Under the pieces are notes generated by a model. That model was not told where the DNA came from, made no database searches, and worked only from the letters and a program-made list of their open reading frames with translations. A stretch of 64,000 bases of DNA, taken from Burkholderiales bacterium. Lineage in GTDB: Bacteria; Pseudomonadota; Gammaproteobacteria; Burkholderiales; Burkholderiaceae_C. The position numbers and the translations under genes are program-made. How positions within the stretch are numbered: position 1 is the first letter of the stretch; the number at the start of each line of letters is the position of its first letter. Positions 44,372 through 51,863 of this stretch are shown piece by piece. Where the stretch lies: the NCBI GenBank assembly GCA_026932235.1, contig JAIXKR010000118.1:39369-103368 (forward strand). The letters are read 5' to 3'.

Positions 44372-44764
44372 GTGATCGAATGCATCCAGCCTCCGGGCCT
44401 GCCGGCACCCGGAGGCCACTACAGCCCCGTTGTCGTCGTCGGCGGAATGGTCTGGGTCTCGGGGCAATTGCCGATCGACGCCCAGGGGCGCAGGCTCGGC
44501 GACGCCCCGTTCGCGACACAGGCGAAGCAGGTCCTGGCCAACGTCGAGGCCGCGCTGCGCGGCGTGGGCTCCAACCCGCAGCGGCTGGTGCAGGTGCGCG
44601 TCTACCTCGGCGACATCGGCCACTGGGCCGAGTTCGATGCCCTCTACGCGCAATGGCTGGGCGTGCATCGCCCCGCACGCGCGGTGGTGCCGGTGCCTGC
44701 ATTGCACCACGGCTTCCTGATCGAGGTCGAGGCGCTGGCGCTCACCGCCGAGCCCGCGCCTTGA
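44372..44764 (+). CDS. RidA family protein (TRAP-linked)
   Basis: A 130-residue RidA/YjgF-fold protein from GTG 44372 with GAGGAG upstream. Segments GGMVWVSGQLPIDAQG, QAKQVLANVEAALRGVG, VQVRVYLGDIGHWAEF and HRPARAVVPVPAL match the family, and an Arg is present in HRPAR where the catalytic Arg is expected. RidA proteins hydrolyse reactive enamines/imines to ketones. Its place after the TRAP genes suggests it acts on a degradation intermediate of the imported compound. A GC hairpin (44766-44782) follows directly. Confidence 0.85.
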   Translation: MIECIQPPGLPAPGGHYSPVVVVGGMVWVSGQLPIDAQGRRLGDAPFATQAKQVLANVEAALRGVGSNPQRLVQVRVYLGDIGHWAEFDALYAQWLGVHRPARAVVPVPALHHGFLIEVEALALTAEPAP

Positions 44765-44861
44765 CCCGCGCGCGCAGCGCGGTCGGCAGCAGCGGCAAGG
44801 GGCGGGGCTTGCGGGCCTGGCGCCGCTTCGCCGAGGCGTTCTCGCCGGGGAGCGCGCTCAT
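44742..44861 (-). CDS. Possible small basic protein coupled to the MurA-like gene
   Basis: A 39-codon frame whose ATG (44861) overlaps the MurA-like stop by four bases, the same coupling used by real genes in this window. The product starts MSALPGENASAKRRQ and is strongly basic with no recognisable domain. Its 3' end overlaps the convergent ridA gene by about 20 bases and spans the hairpin after it. It may be chance; the only support is the coupling. Confidence 0.22.
   Translation of the reverse strand: MSALPGENASAKRRQARKPRPLPLLPTALRARVKARARR
44766..44782 (+). terminator. Hairpin after the TRAP-ridA operon
   Basis: A 6-base-pair stem (CCGCGC / GCGCGG) with a 5-base loop begins two bases after the ridA stop. 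No T-run follows. Position fits the end of the dctPQM-ridA transcript. Confidence 0.4.
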
Positions 44862-46168
44862 GGCGAGTCGCGCCACTCGATCTCCGCCCCGAGCGCGCTC
44901 AGGTTCTCGACGAAGTGCGGGTGCGCGCGGCGGATCGGCGCGGCGTTGCGGATCGTGCTGTGGCCCGGGATGCTCGCCGCCAGCATCAGCAGCGCGATCG
45001 CGACGCGGATGATGTAGGGGCTCTCGACGGTGGCCGGCACCAGCGGCTTGCCACCGAAGACGATGACGCGGTGCGGATCGCACATCAGCGCGTGGCCGCC
45101 GAACTTCGAGAGCTCCGCGGTCCAGCCCATGGCGCCGTCGTAGACCTTGTTCCAGAACAGGATGCTGCCCTCGGCGCGCACGCCCAGCGCGACGAAGATC
45201 GGCAGCAGGTCCACCGGCAGGTAGGGCCAGGGCGCGGCCTCGATCTTCTGGAGGATGTTGCGCGTGAAGGGCTCGCGCACGCGCAGATGGGGCGTCGGGC
45301 CGTCGGGCACGGTGCGCGACCAGCCGCCCTCGTGCACGACGCGCACGCCGAACTTGGCGAAGCTGCGGTCGATCAGCGGAAACTGCTCGGGCGTCGAGTT
45401 CTTGACCTCGACGCCGCCGCCGGTGATGGCGCCCAGCGCCAGGAAGGTGACGATCTCGTGGAAGTCCTCGTCGAAGGTGAAGCTGCCGCCGCCGAGCGTC
45501 TCGACGCCTTCGACCACGAGGCGCGAGGTGCCCACGCCCTCGATGCGCGCGCCCAGCATCTGCATGAACCGGCAGAACTCCTGCACGTGCGGTTCGCTCG
45601 CGGCGTTCATGAGCACGCTGCGCCCATGCGCCAGCGCTGCGCAGAGCACGTAGTTCTCGGTTGTCGTCACACTGGCGTAGTCCAGCCAGTGCTGCGCGGC
45701 GCGCAGCGGGCGCCCGGCGCGCATCACGATGCCGTCGGGGCGCCGCTCGACACTCGCGCCGAAGCTCTGCATCACCTCGACGTGCGGGTCGATCTCGCGC
45801 ATGCCCAGGCTGCAGCCCTTGACGTCATCCTCGATGCGCGCGACACCGAAGCGCGCGAGCAGCCCCGGCACGAGCATGATGCTGCTGCGCATCGCCTCGG
45901 GCAGGCGGTGCACCGCCTCGTCGAAGCGCGTGTGCTCGTGGTGCACCTCGAGCACGCGCGCGGCGAAGTCGACCTCGACCCGGCTGCCGAGCTCGCGGAA
46001 GATCTCGAGGATCTTCTTCACGTCGGTGATCTCGGGGATGCCGATCAGGCGCACCGGCTCGCGCGTGAGCAGCGTGGCGCACAGGATCGGCAGCACGGCG
46101 TTCTTGTTCGCCGAGGGCACGAGCCGGCCGCGCAGGGGCTTGCCGCCGTGGACGATGAGGTCGGACAT
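44858..46168 (-). CDS. Divergent MurA-like UDP-GlcNAc 1-carboxyvinyltransferase
   Basis: A 436-residue enolpyruvyltransferase-fold protein close to MurA, which transfers enolpyruvate from PEP to UDP-GlcNAc. Seen are LVPSANKNAVLPIL (the Lys-Asn pair binding substrate), RSSIMLVPGLLARFGVARI, KGCSLGMREIDPH with the Cys at the catalytic-loop position, the Asp in APWPYLPVDLLPIF and YIIRVAIALLMLAA with the conserved Arg. Several stretches differ from canonical MurA, for example GSILFWNKVYDGAMGWTAELSKFGGH in place of the usual NRFMH region. No cell-wall or BolA/ATP phosphoribosyltransferase genes are nearby. It may be a second paralogue with another sugar acceptor. Confidence 0.78.
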   Translation of the reverse strand: MSDLIVHGGKPLRGRLVPSANKNAVLPILCATLLTREPVRLIGIPEITDVKKILEIFRELGSRVEVDFAARVLEVHHEHTRFDEAVHRLPEAMRSSIMLVPGLLARFGVARIEDDVKGCSLGMREIDPHVEVMQSFGASVERRPDGIVMRAGRPLRAAQHWLDYASVTTTENYVLCAALAHGRSVLMNAASEPHVQEFCRFMQMLGARIEGVGTSRLVVEGVETLGGGSFTFDEDFHEIVTFLALGAITGGGVEVKNSTPEQFPLIDRSFAKFGVRVVHEGGWSRTVPDGPTPHLRVREPFTRNILQKIEAAPWPYLPVDLLPIFVALGVRAEGSILFWNKVYDGAMGWTAELSKFGGHALMCDPHRVIVFGGKPLVPATVESPYIIRVAIALLMLAASIPGHSTIRNAAPIRRAHPHFVENLSALGAEIEWRDSP

Positions 46169-46273
46169 GGGAGAGGCGACGCCGAAAGGGCGCCGGGAAG
46201 CGGGGCGCGCCGATTATCCGCGTCCGCCGTAAGCTCGCGGCTGCAACGAACCGAAACTCCCGGAGCCAAGCCG

Positions 46274-47383
46274 ATGCCCTACCAAGCCCGCGCCGCGATC
46301 GCGCGCGCGCTCAACGCCCCCGTCGTCGTCGAGACGATCACCGTGGCCGACCCGAAGCGCGACGAGGTCACCCTCGAGTTGCAGGCCTGCGGCGTCTGCC
46401 ACAGCGACCTCTCGGTGGTCACCGGCACGCTGCCGCTGCCGCCGCCGGTCGTGCTCGGGCACGAGGGCGTGGGCAGGATCGTCGCCGTCGGCGCGGGTGT
46501 AGTCGACTTCGCCGTCGGCGACATCGTGCTCTCGTCCTTCGTCAGCATGTGCGGGACCTGCCGCTGGTGCTCGATCGGCCGGCCCGAACTCTGCAACCTG
46601 GCCGCCAGGTCGGTGACGACGCTGCCCGACGGCAGCGTTCGCACCTTCGACGCCGACGGCAAGCCGCTGTCGATCTTCAGCGGCTGCGGCGTCATGGCCG
46701 AGTTCGCCACGCTGCACGTCAGCAACGTCGTGAAGATCGACGCCGCCGGCGTCAAGCCCGAGTGCTGCGCGCTGGTGAGCTGCGGCGTGATGACGGGCTG
46801 GGGTGCGGCCGTGAACACGGCCAAGGTCGAGCCCGGATCGACCTGCGTCGTCTTCGGTGCCGGCGGCGTGGGCCTGAACGCGATCCAGGGCTGCGCGATG
46901 AGCGGCGCGGCGATGATCGTCGCCGTCGACCCCAACGACGCCAAGCTCACGCTGGCCAAGGCCTTCGGCGCCACGCACGTCTACGCGCCCGCACCGGGCG
47001 AGGACGCGGCCAGGGCGCTGCGCAAGCTCACCGGCGGCGGCGCCGACTACGCCTTCGAATGCGTGGGCGCGGGCAGCGTGCTGGCGCAGGCCTGGGGCTG
47101 CCTGCGCAAGGCCGGCACCGCGGTGATGGTGGGCGTGGCACGCGCCGACGACCAGGTCGGCGTGCGCTGCGGCAGCCTGCTGTTCGAGGAGAAGACGCTC
47201 ACCGGCAGCCTCTACGGCGGCGCGCGCCCGCGCGTGGACTTCCCTCGCCTCCTCGGGCTCTACAAGGCCGGCAAGCTCAAGCTCGACGAACTGGTGACGC
47301 AGCGCTACGCGATCGAGCAAGCGCCGCAGGCCTTCGACGACCTCGCCAACGGGCGCAATGCGCGCGGGGTGATCGTGTTCTGA
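46274..47383 (+). CDS. Zinc-dependent alcohol dehydrogenase (class III-like MDR)
   Basis: A 369-residue medium-chain dehydrogenase. The catalytic zinc ligands are in GVCHSD and GHEGVG, and the structural zinc cysteines in CGTCRWCSIGRPELC. The NAD-binding motif is VVFGAGGVGLNAIQG. Loop lengths resemble class III / aryl-alcohol dehydrogenases, so substrates may be aldehydes, glutathione adducts or aromatic alcohols. It is a single-gene unit; it diverges from the MurA-like gene by 105 bases and converges on ribE with a shared hairpin. Confidence 0.9.
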   Translation: MPYQARAAIARALNAPVVVETITVADPKRDEVTLELQACGVCHSDLSVVTGTLPLPPPVVLGHEGVGRIVAVGAGVVDFAVGDIVLSSFVSMCGTCRWCSIGRPELCNLAARSVTTLPDGSVRTFDADGKPLSIFSGCGVMAEFATLHVSNVVKIDAAGVKPECCALVSCGVMTGWGAAVNTAKVEPGSTCVVFGAGGVGLNAIQGCAMSGAAMIVAVDPNDAKLTLAKAFGATHVYAPAPGEDAARALRKLTGGGADYAFECVGAGSVLAQAWGCLRKAGTAVMVGVARADDQVGVRCGSLLFEEKTLTGSLYGGARPRVDFPRLLGLYKAGKLKLDELVTQRYAIEQAPQAFDDLANGRNARGVIVF

Positions 47384-47400
47384 GCGCCCCCGCTGCGCTC
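47382..47400. terminator. Bidirectional hairpin between ADH and ribE
   Basis: A 6-base-pair stem (GAGCGC / GCGCTC) with a 7-base loop fills the 15-base gap and overlaps both stop codons. No T-run; likely a compact bidirectional terminator. Confidence 0.5.
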
Positions 47401-48115
47401 ATTGCGGCGGCAGAGCCGCCGGCCGCGCCAGATCCTCCAGCGTCCGTCCCTGCCTCGCCAGCATCTCCTCGAGCAGCGGCAGCAGCGGCCCCAGGCGTTC
47501 GTCGATGGCGTCGCGCACGGTGTCGACGAAGACCTGCGTGCTGCGCTCGATCTCGACGTTGAGCGCGTCGCCCGCGCCCTTGTCGCCGAAGGTCGTCTGG
47601 CGCAGCGTCTCGGGGATCAGCCAGACCTCGAACCAGCCGCTGCCGTTGCGCTCGCGCTGCGCCTCGGCCACCGTCAGGCTGGCGCCGTTGACGGCGATGT
47701 AGCCCTTGGCGAAGACGTAGCGCATCCACGGTGCGGGCACGGCGATGCGCAGCACGTGGTTGTTCTCGGGGCGGCGGATCTCGGCCACAGCGGCCATGAA
47801 GTCGACGTGGCCCGACAGCGGGTGGCCGCCGATCTCGGCGCCGTCGCGCGCGGCGCGTTCGACGTTGACGCGGCCGCCCTCGGCCACGCCCGAGAGCGTC
47901 GTCAGCGCCAGGCTTTGCTGCATGACGTCGAACGCCGCCTCGCACGGCGCCGGGCGCGCGGTGACGGTGAGGCAGGTGCCGTCGACGGCGACGCTGGCGC
48001 CGATCGTGAGACCTTCGTCGAAGCCCTCCGGGAAGCGCAGGTGGAAGCTGCGCAGCCCCGGGCGCTCGACGAGGCGGACGACGGTGGCGACGCCTTGCAC
48101 GATGCCGGTGAACAT
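47399..48115 (-). CDS. ribE: Riboflavin synthase alpha subunit
   Basis: Converts two 6,7-dimethyl-8-ribityllumazine molecules to riboflavin plus a pyrimidine. A 238-residue protein with two lumazine-binding repeats. The first starts MFTGIVQGVA and includes GASVAVDGTCLTVTA. The second starts SGHVDFMAAV and includes YIAVNGASLTVAEA and WLIPETLRQTTFGD. MFTGIVQG is the canonical N-terminus, so ATG 48115 is chosen over the longer frame from 48211. The C-terminus is about 25 residues longer than usual (LLPLLEEMLARQGRTLEDLARP). No other rib genes and no FMN riboswitch are visible, so it is separated from the main riboflavin operon. Confidence 0.92.
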   Translation of the reverse strand: MFTGIVQGVATVVRLVERPGLRSFHLRFPEGFDEGLTIGASVAVDGTCLTVTARPAPCEAAFDVMQQSLALTTLSGVAEGGRVNVERAARDGAEIGGHPLSGHVDFMAAVAEIRRPENNHVLRIAVPAPWMRYVFAKGYIAVNGASLTVAEAQRERNGSGWFEVWLIPETLRQTTFGDKGAGDALNVEIERSTQVFVDTVRDAIDERLGPLLPLLEEMLARQGRTLEDLARPAALPPQ

Positions 48116-48209
48116 GATCTCGCTCGCGATGCGGGGGCCGTTGCAGTGCCGCCAGCTTAGCAGCCGCCGCATCACCGCCTTCCCTGGCGATGCCCTACAG
48201 TCAGCGCCC

Positions 48210-49145
48210 ATGACGACCGAACCCCTGCCTGCGATCGAAGTCCGGCCGCGCGATCTCAGTCCCTATCGCGCCGGCAACACCGGCATCGACTACGTGCACC
48301 GCTTCGACTCCGGCAAGCCCGGGCCGCACGTGATGATCAACGCGCTCACGCACGGCAACGAGTTCTGCGGCATGGTCGCCGCGACGCATCTGCTGGACAC
48401 CGGCGTGCGCCCGCTGATCGGCACGCTGACGGTGAGCTTCGCCAACGTCGCCGCCTACGAGAGCTTCGACCCCGGGCAGCCCTTCGAGAGCCGCCAGCTC
48501 GTGCACAACATGAACCGCATCTGGTCGGCGGCGCAGCTCGACGGCGACGAGCGCAGCCCCGAACTCGACCGCGCGCGGCGCATGCGCCCGGCGGTGGCGG
48601 CCGCCGACCACATCCTCGACATCCACTCGACCAGCCGCGACGTGAGCCCGTTCTGGGTCTACCCGCAGTTCGAACGCAACGCGGCGCTGGCGATCGCCCT
48701 TGCGCGGCCCTCGGTGCACCTGGTGATGCCGCAGGGCATGCGCACCGGCACCCCGCTGATCGAGCACGGTGCGCACGGCCGTCCCGACCACCACGGCGTC
48801 GGGCTGGTGGTCGAATGCGGACAGCACTTCAAGCGCAGCACGGCCGACTTCGCGATCGAGGCCGCGCTCGACTTCCTCGCGCACTTCGGCCTGCTCGGGC
48901 CGCGCCCGCGGCCGGCGGCGCCGCAGCGTCGCTACGGCCTGCTGCAGACCTGGATGGTGAAGACGCCGGCATTCCGCTTCACGCGTCCGCTGATCGGCTT
49001 CGAGACCTTCGCGCAGGGCGAGCTGATCGCCACCGACGGCGCGGACGAGATCCGCGCCCCCTGCGACGACTGCACGGTGCTGATGCCCGCGCGCGTGGCC
49101 ATCGTCGGCCGCGAGGGCGTCTACCTGACGCGGCCTCTGGACTGA
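48210..49145 (+). CDS. Succinylglutamate desuccinylase/aspartoacylase family protein
   Basis: A 311-residue zinc carboxypeptidase-fold amidohydrolase. The metal ligands are in NALTHGNEFCG (HxxE) and the later His in ILDIHSTSRD. FANVAAYESFDPGQPFESRQLVHNMNRIW resembles the substrate loop with the conserved NxNR, and the catalytic Glu is probable in GLVVECGQHF. The family hydrolyses N-acyl amino acids such as N-acetylaspartate or N-succinylglutamate. No arginine-catabolic (ast) genes are adjacent. It diverges from ribE by 94 bases. Confidence 0.87.
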   Translation: MTTEPLPAIEVRPRDLSPYRAGNTGIDYVHRFDSGKPGPHVMINALTHGNEFCGMVAATHLLDTGVRPLIGTLTVSFANVAAYESFDPGQPFESRQLVHNMNRIWSAAQLDGDERSPELDRARRMRPAVAAADHILDIHSTSRDVSPFWVYPQFERNAALAIALARPSVHLVMPQGMRTGTPLIEHGAHGRPDHHGVGLVVECGQHFKRSTADFAIEAALDFLAHFGLLGPRPRPAAPQRRYGLLQTWMVKTPAFRFTRPLIGFETFAQGELIATDGADEIRAPCDDCTVLMPARVAIVGREGVYLTRPLD

Positions 49146-49164
49146 TGCGCCGGCGCGGGCCGGG

Positions 49165-49671
49165 TCAGAACAGCCGCGGGGTGTCGTCGACGTCGCACAG
49201 CGGGTCGATGCCTTCGCCGGCGCCGGTGACCTTGCCGTCCCGGTCGAGGCTCACCTGCCACCACAGGCAGTCGTTGGTGACGTAGCGCCAGGACCAGGTC
49301 TGGCCGCCGCCCCAGCCGTTGCGGCGGCGCTCGGCCGGACGGCCGAGCTCGCGCAGCAGTTGCGCAACGTCCATTCCCGGCGCACGCTGCGCGAAGTCGA
49401 ACAGGTAGCGGCGCTCGAGCACCTGCGCGAACCAGACGCTGCGCCCGTCGGGGCCGATGTCGACCATCCAGGTCTGACGCCCGAAGGGTCCGGTGGCCCA
49501 CTCCAGCCGCTGCACTCCGCCGGGCATCGCGTAGCGACCCGTCGGCGAGCCGAGCAGGCCCACCAGTTCGGACTCGGTCTGGCCCGGCGCGAGCTGCGGG
49601 CCTTGCATCCACGCGCACGCGGCCAGCAGGCCGGCCGTCGACAAGGCCACGAGGTTTCGGATGAAGCGCAC
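49165..49671 (-). CDS. Hypothetical lipoprotein with SmpA/BamE-like repeats
   Basis: A 168-residue predicted lipoprotein. The signal peptide ends in the lipobox LAACA with Cys19 as the lipidated residue. After it, PGQTESELVGLLGSPTGRYA and later GMDVAQLLRELGRPAERRRNGWGGGQTWSWRY look like two SmpA/OmlA (BamE) type helix-turn units followed by beta strands. No specific function can be given; outer-membrane assembly or envelope maintenance is suggested by the fold. It lies 22 bases after nadC on the same strand. Confidence 0.72.
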   Translation of the reverse strand: MRFIRNLVALSTAGLLAACAWMQGPQLAPGQTESELVGLLGSPTGRYAMPGGVQRLEWATGPFGRQTWMVDIGPDGRSVWFAQVLERRYLFDFAQRAPGMDVAQLLRELGRPAERRRNGWGGGQTWSWRYVTNDCLWWQVSLDRDGKVTGAGEGIDPLCDVDDTPRLF

Positions 49672-49686
49672 GAGAGCCCCCTTTCG

Positions 49687-49703
49687 GCCGGCCTCAGGCC
49701 GGC
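49687..49703 (-). terminator. Hairpin enclosing the nadC stop codon
   Basis: A perfect 7-base-pair stem (GCCGGCC / GGCCGGC) with the nadC TGA (49694-49696) as its 3-base loop. Same layout as at hutH (27661-27676). No T-run follows and the lipoprotein gene begins 16 bases on. Confidence 0.4.
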
Positions 49704-50560
49704 GCGTCGATGCGCATCGAGAGATCGATCGCGCGCACGTCCTTGGTCAGCTTGCCGCTGCTGATGCGGTCGACGCCGGTGCGCGCGATGTCGCGGATGC
49801 GTTCCAGGTCGACGCCGCCGGAGACTTCGAGCAGCGCGCGGCCGCCGCCGATGGCGCAGGCGGTGCGCATGTCCGCCAGCGAGAAATCGTCCAGCAGCAC
49901 GCTGGTGGCGCCGGCATCCAGCGCCTGGCGCAGCTCGTCCAGGTTCTCGACCTCGACCTGGATCGGCACTCCGGCGCCGAGCGCCTGCGCGGCGCGCAGC
50001 GCCGCTCCCACGCCACCGGCGGCGGCGATGTGGTTCTCCTTGATCAGGATGCCGTCCCACAGCGCCATGCGCTGGTTGCTGCCGCCGCCGACGCGCACCG
50101 CGTACTTCTGCGCCTGGCGCAGCCCCGGCAGCGTCTTGCGCGTGTCGAGCACGACGCAGCCGCGCGGATTGGGCGAGATGCCCGCGATCGCGTCGACGTA
50201 GAGCCGCGTCGTCGTCGCCACCGCCGAGAGCAGCTGCAGGAAGTTCAGCGCCGGGCGCTCGGCCGAGAGCAGCGCGCGCGCGTCGCCCTCGATGCGCACG
50301 ACCTCGGCGCCATGCTCGACGCGCTGCCCCTCGGCCACGGCCCAGGTGATCACCGCCTGCGGGTCGAGCGCGAGCACGCAGGCGTCGAACCAGGGTCGGC
50401 CGCAGATCACCGCCTCCTCCTTGGCGCGCACGCGTGCCGTTGCGCGGCGCTGCGCGGGCACGAGCTGCGCGGTCCAGTCGCCGGTGCCGAGGTCTTCGGC
50501 CAGCGCGTCGCGGACGTTGCGCTGCAGGGCTTCTTCGAGGGTCTCGTTGTGATCGAACAT
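49694..50560 (-). CDS. nadC: Nicotinate-nucleotide pyrophosphorylase (quinolinate phosphoribosyltransferase)
   Basis: Forms nicotinate mononucleotide from quinolinate and PRPP in de novo NAD synthesis. A 288-residue protein of typical length. Hallmarks are EDLGTGDWTAQLVP, SAERPALNFLQLLSAVAT, CVVLDTRKTLPGLRQAQKYAVRVGGGSNQR and ILIKENHIAAAGG, which carry the basic residues binding quinolinate and PRPP, and VEVENLDELRQALD. ATG 50560 follows a WYL regulator gene by six bases, so the two probably share a transcript. nadA and nadB are not in the window. Confidence 0.95.
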   Translation of the reverse strand: MFDHNETLEEALQRNVRDALAEDLGTGDWTAQLVPAQRRATARVRAKEEAVICGRPWFDACVLALDPQAVITWAVAEGQRVEHGAEVVRIEGDARALLSAERPALNFLQLLSAVATTTRLYVDAIAGISPNPRGCVVLDTRKTLPGLRQAQKYAVRVGGGSNQRMALWDGILIKENHIAAAGGVGAALRAAQALGAGVPIQVEVENLDELRQALDAGATSVLLDDFSLADMRTACAIGGGRALLEVSGGVDLERIRDIARTGVDRISSGKLTKDVRAIDLSMRIDAPA

Positions 50561-50565
50561 CGGTT

Positions 50566-51570
50566 TCAGGCGGGTGAACTCGGAGGCGCCGCGTCGTAGA
50601 GCGCCGCGGCCTGCAGCAGCCGCTCGTGCACCCGGCGGCGCAGCGACGCGGGCTCGAGCACCTGCACCTGCGGCCCCTGGCGCAGCACGTCCATCACGAG
50701 CTCGGTCTCGTCGACGTAGGGCAGGCGCAACTCCCACGCGCTCGCGCCGGGTTCGGCCAGCCAGCGCCCCTGCTGCTGCGGGTGCCACTGCTCGCGGCTG
50801 GCCCATTGTGCCGCCTGCGCGTCGAAGCGCAGGCGTGCCCAGCGCGGCTTGCCCCCGGCGAAGATGCCGTAGCCGGCGTCCATCTCGGCCTGCACCCGGC
50901 GCAGCGGAATCTCGCGCGCCTTCCCGGGCTGCACCTGAGCCGCCTCGATCGCGTCCAGCGCGAAACGCAGCAGCCGCTGCCGCGTGTGGCACCAGGCGTC
51001 GAGGTACCAGGTGTTGCGGTAGTGCACGAGGCGCTGCGGCGAGACCACGCGCTCGCTGCGCGCACCGCGCCCACGCGTGAGGTAGCGCATCGCCAGCCGC
51101 CGCCGCTGCAGCAGGGCCTCGGCCACGGACTCGAAGAAGGGCCCCGGCACCGGCCGCTTCGCCGGGCTGACGATGCGCACCCGCCGCAGCAGCGCCTGGG
51201 CTTCGAGCTGCGTGCCGTCCAGCATCTCGTGGATGCGCGCGAGCAGCGGCTGCAGATGGCGGCTGATGACGCCCTCGGTGTCCAGCTCGGAAAGCAGCTG
51301 ATGCGCCATCAGCAGCCCGTAGAGCTCGCGCTCGCTGAACCACAGGCCGGGCAGCTCGTGCTTCTGCCCGCGGACCTCGGCGCCGAAGCGGTAGCCGTTC
51401 AAGTCGCGGTCGTACTCGATCGGCGCACCCAGGCGGTCGCGCAGGAATTCCAGGTCGCGCTTGAGCGTCGCCGGCGAGACCTCGAGCTCCTCCAGCAAGT
51501 CCCTGAAGCTCAGGTGCCCGCGGCTGCGGATGAGCATCTCGATCTTGTAGACGCGGTCGGTGCGGGGCAT
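50566..51570 (-). CDS. WYL-domain transcriptional regulator
   Basis: A 334-residue regulator with an N-terminal winged helix (RVYKIEMLIRSRGHLSFRDLLEELEVSPATLKRDLEFL) and a WYL domain from about residue 145. The WYL core shows VVSPQRLVHYRNTWYLDAWCHTRQRLLRFALDAI, with the name-giving Trp-Tyr-Leu in TWYLDAW. WYL domains sense nucleic-acid or nucleotide ligands. ATG 51570 is preferred; the upstream frame covers a tandem-repeat region and looks non-coding. nadC starts six bases downstream, so NAD metabolism is a candidate target. Confidence 0.88.
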   Translation of the reverse strand: MPRTDRVYKIEMLIRSRGHLSFRDLLEELEVSPATLKRDLEFLRDRLGAPIEYDRDLNGYRFGAEVRGQKHELPGLWFSERELYGLLMAHQLLSELDTEGVISRHLQPLLARIHEMLDGTQLEAQALLRRVRIVSPAKRPVPGPFFESVAEALLQRRRLAMRYLTRGRGARSERVVSPQRLVHYRNTWYLDAWCHTRQRLLRFALDAIEAAQVQPGKAREIPLRRVQAEMDAGYGIFAGGKPRWARLRFDAQAAQWASREQWHPQQQGRWLAEPGASAWELRLPYVDETELVMDVLRQGPQVQVLEPASLRRRVHERLLQAAALYDAAPPSSPA

Positions 51571-51695
51571 GGGGTGCGCGGGCCAGGGTCGAGGGGCTGC
51601 GGGAGTGTAGGAAAACCGACGCCCCCACTGCGGCATCGTTCTCCGATCGAGAAGCGCCGGCTGTCGGAAATCCTCACCCTTCCCGGACCCGTGGT

Positions 51696-51727
51696 CTCGT
51701 GGACTCGTGGACTCGTGGACTCGTGGG
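51696..51727. repeat. 8-base tandem repeat, four copies
   Basis: Four head-to-tail copies of CTCGTGGA (the last ending in G), in the 293-base interval between the WYL regulator and the TPR lipoprotein gene. The surrounding interval (51571-51863) has no gene that I can support and must hold the divergent promoters. Copy number is likely to vary by slippage. Confidence 0.8.
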
Positions 51728-51863
51728 TCTTCGGAGCGACGAAACGGAACGCAACGATCGGTGGCACTGTGCACACGATGGGCATCCGTGTGCGCGGCGG
51801 TTCCGCGCGCCGCGTACCGCCGATGCTAGGCTGCGCCGCGTCGCCACTCGCGAGGCTGCCGCC

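Noticed and set aside
46274-47383. Alcohol dehydrogenase considered as glutathione-dependent formaldehyde dehydrogenase
   Set aside because: No S-formylglutathione hydrolase gene is adjacent and class III-specific residues could not be confirmed by eye, so the general name is kept.
47399-48209. Possible FMN riboswitch before ribE
   Set aside because: Only 94 bases separate ribE from the divergent gene and I see no conserved FMN aptamer segments.
51696-51727. Short repeats considered as a CRISPR array
   Set aside because: The copies are 8 bases, directly adjacent and without spacers; no cas genes are present.
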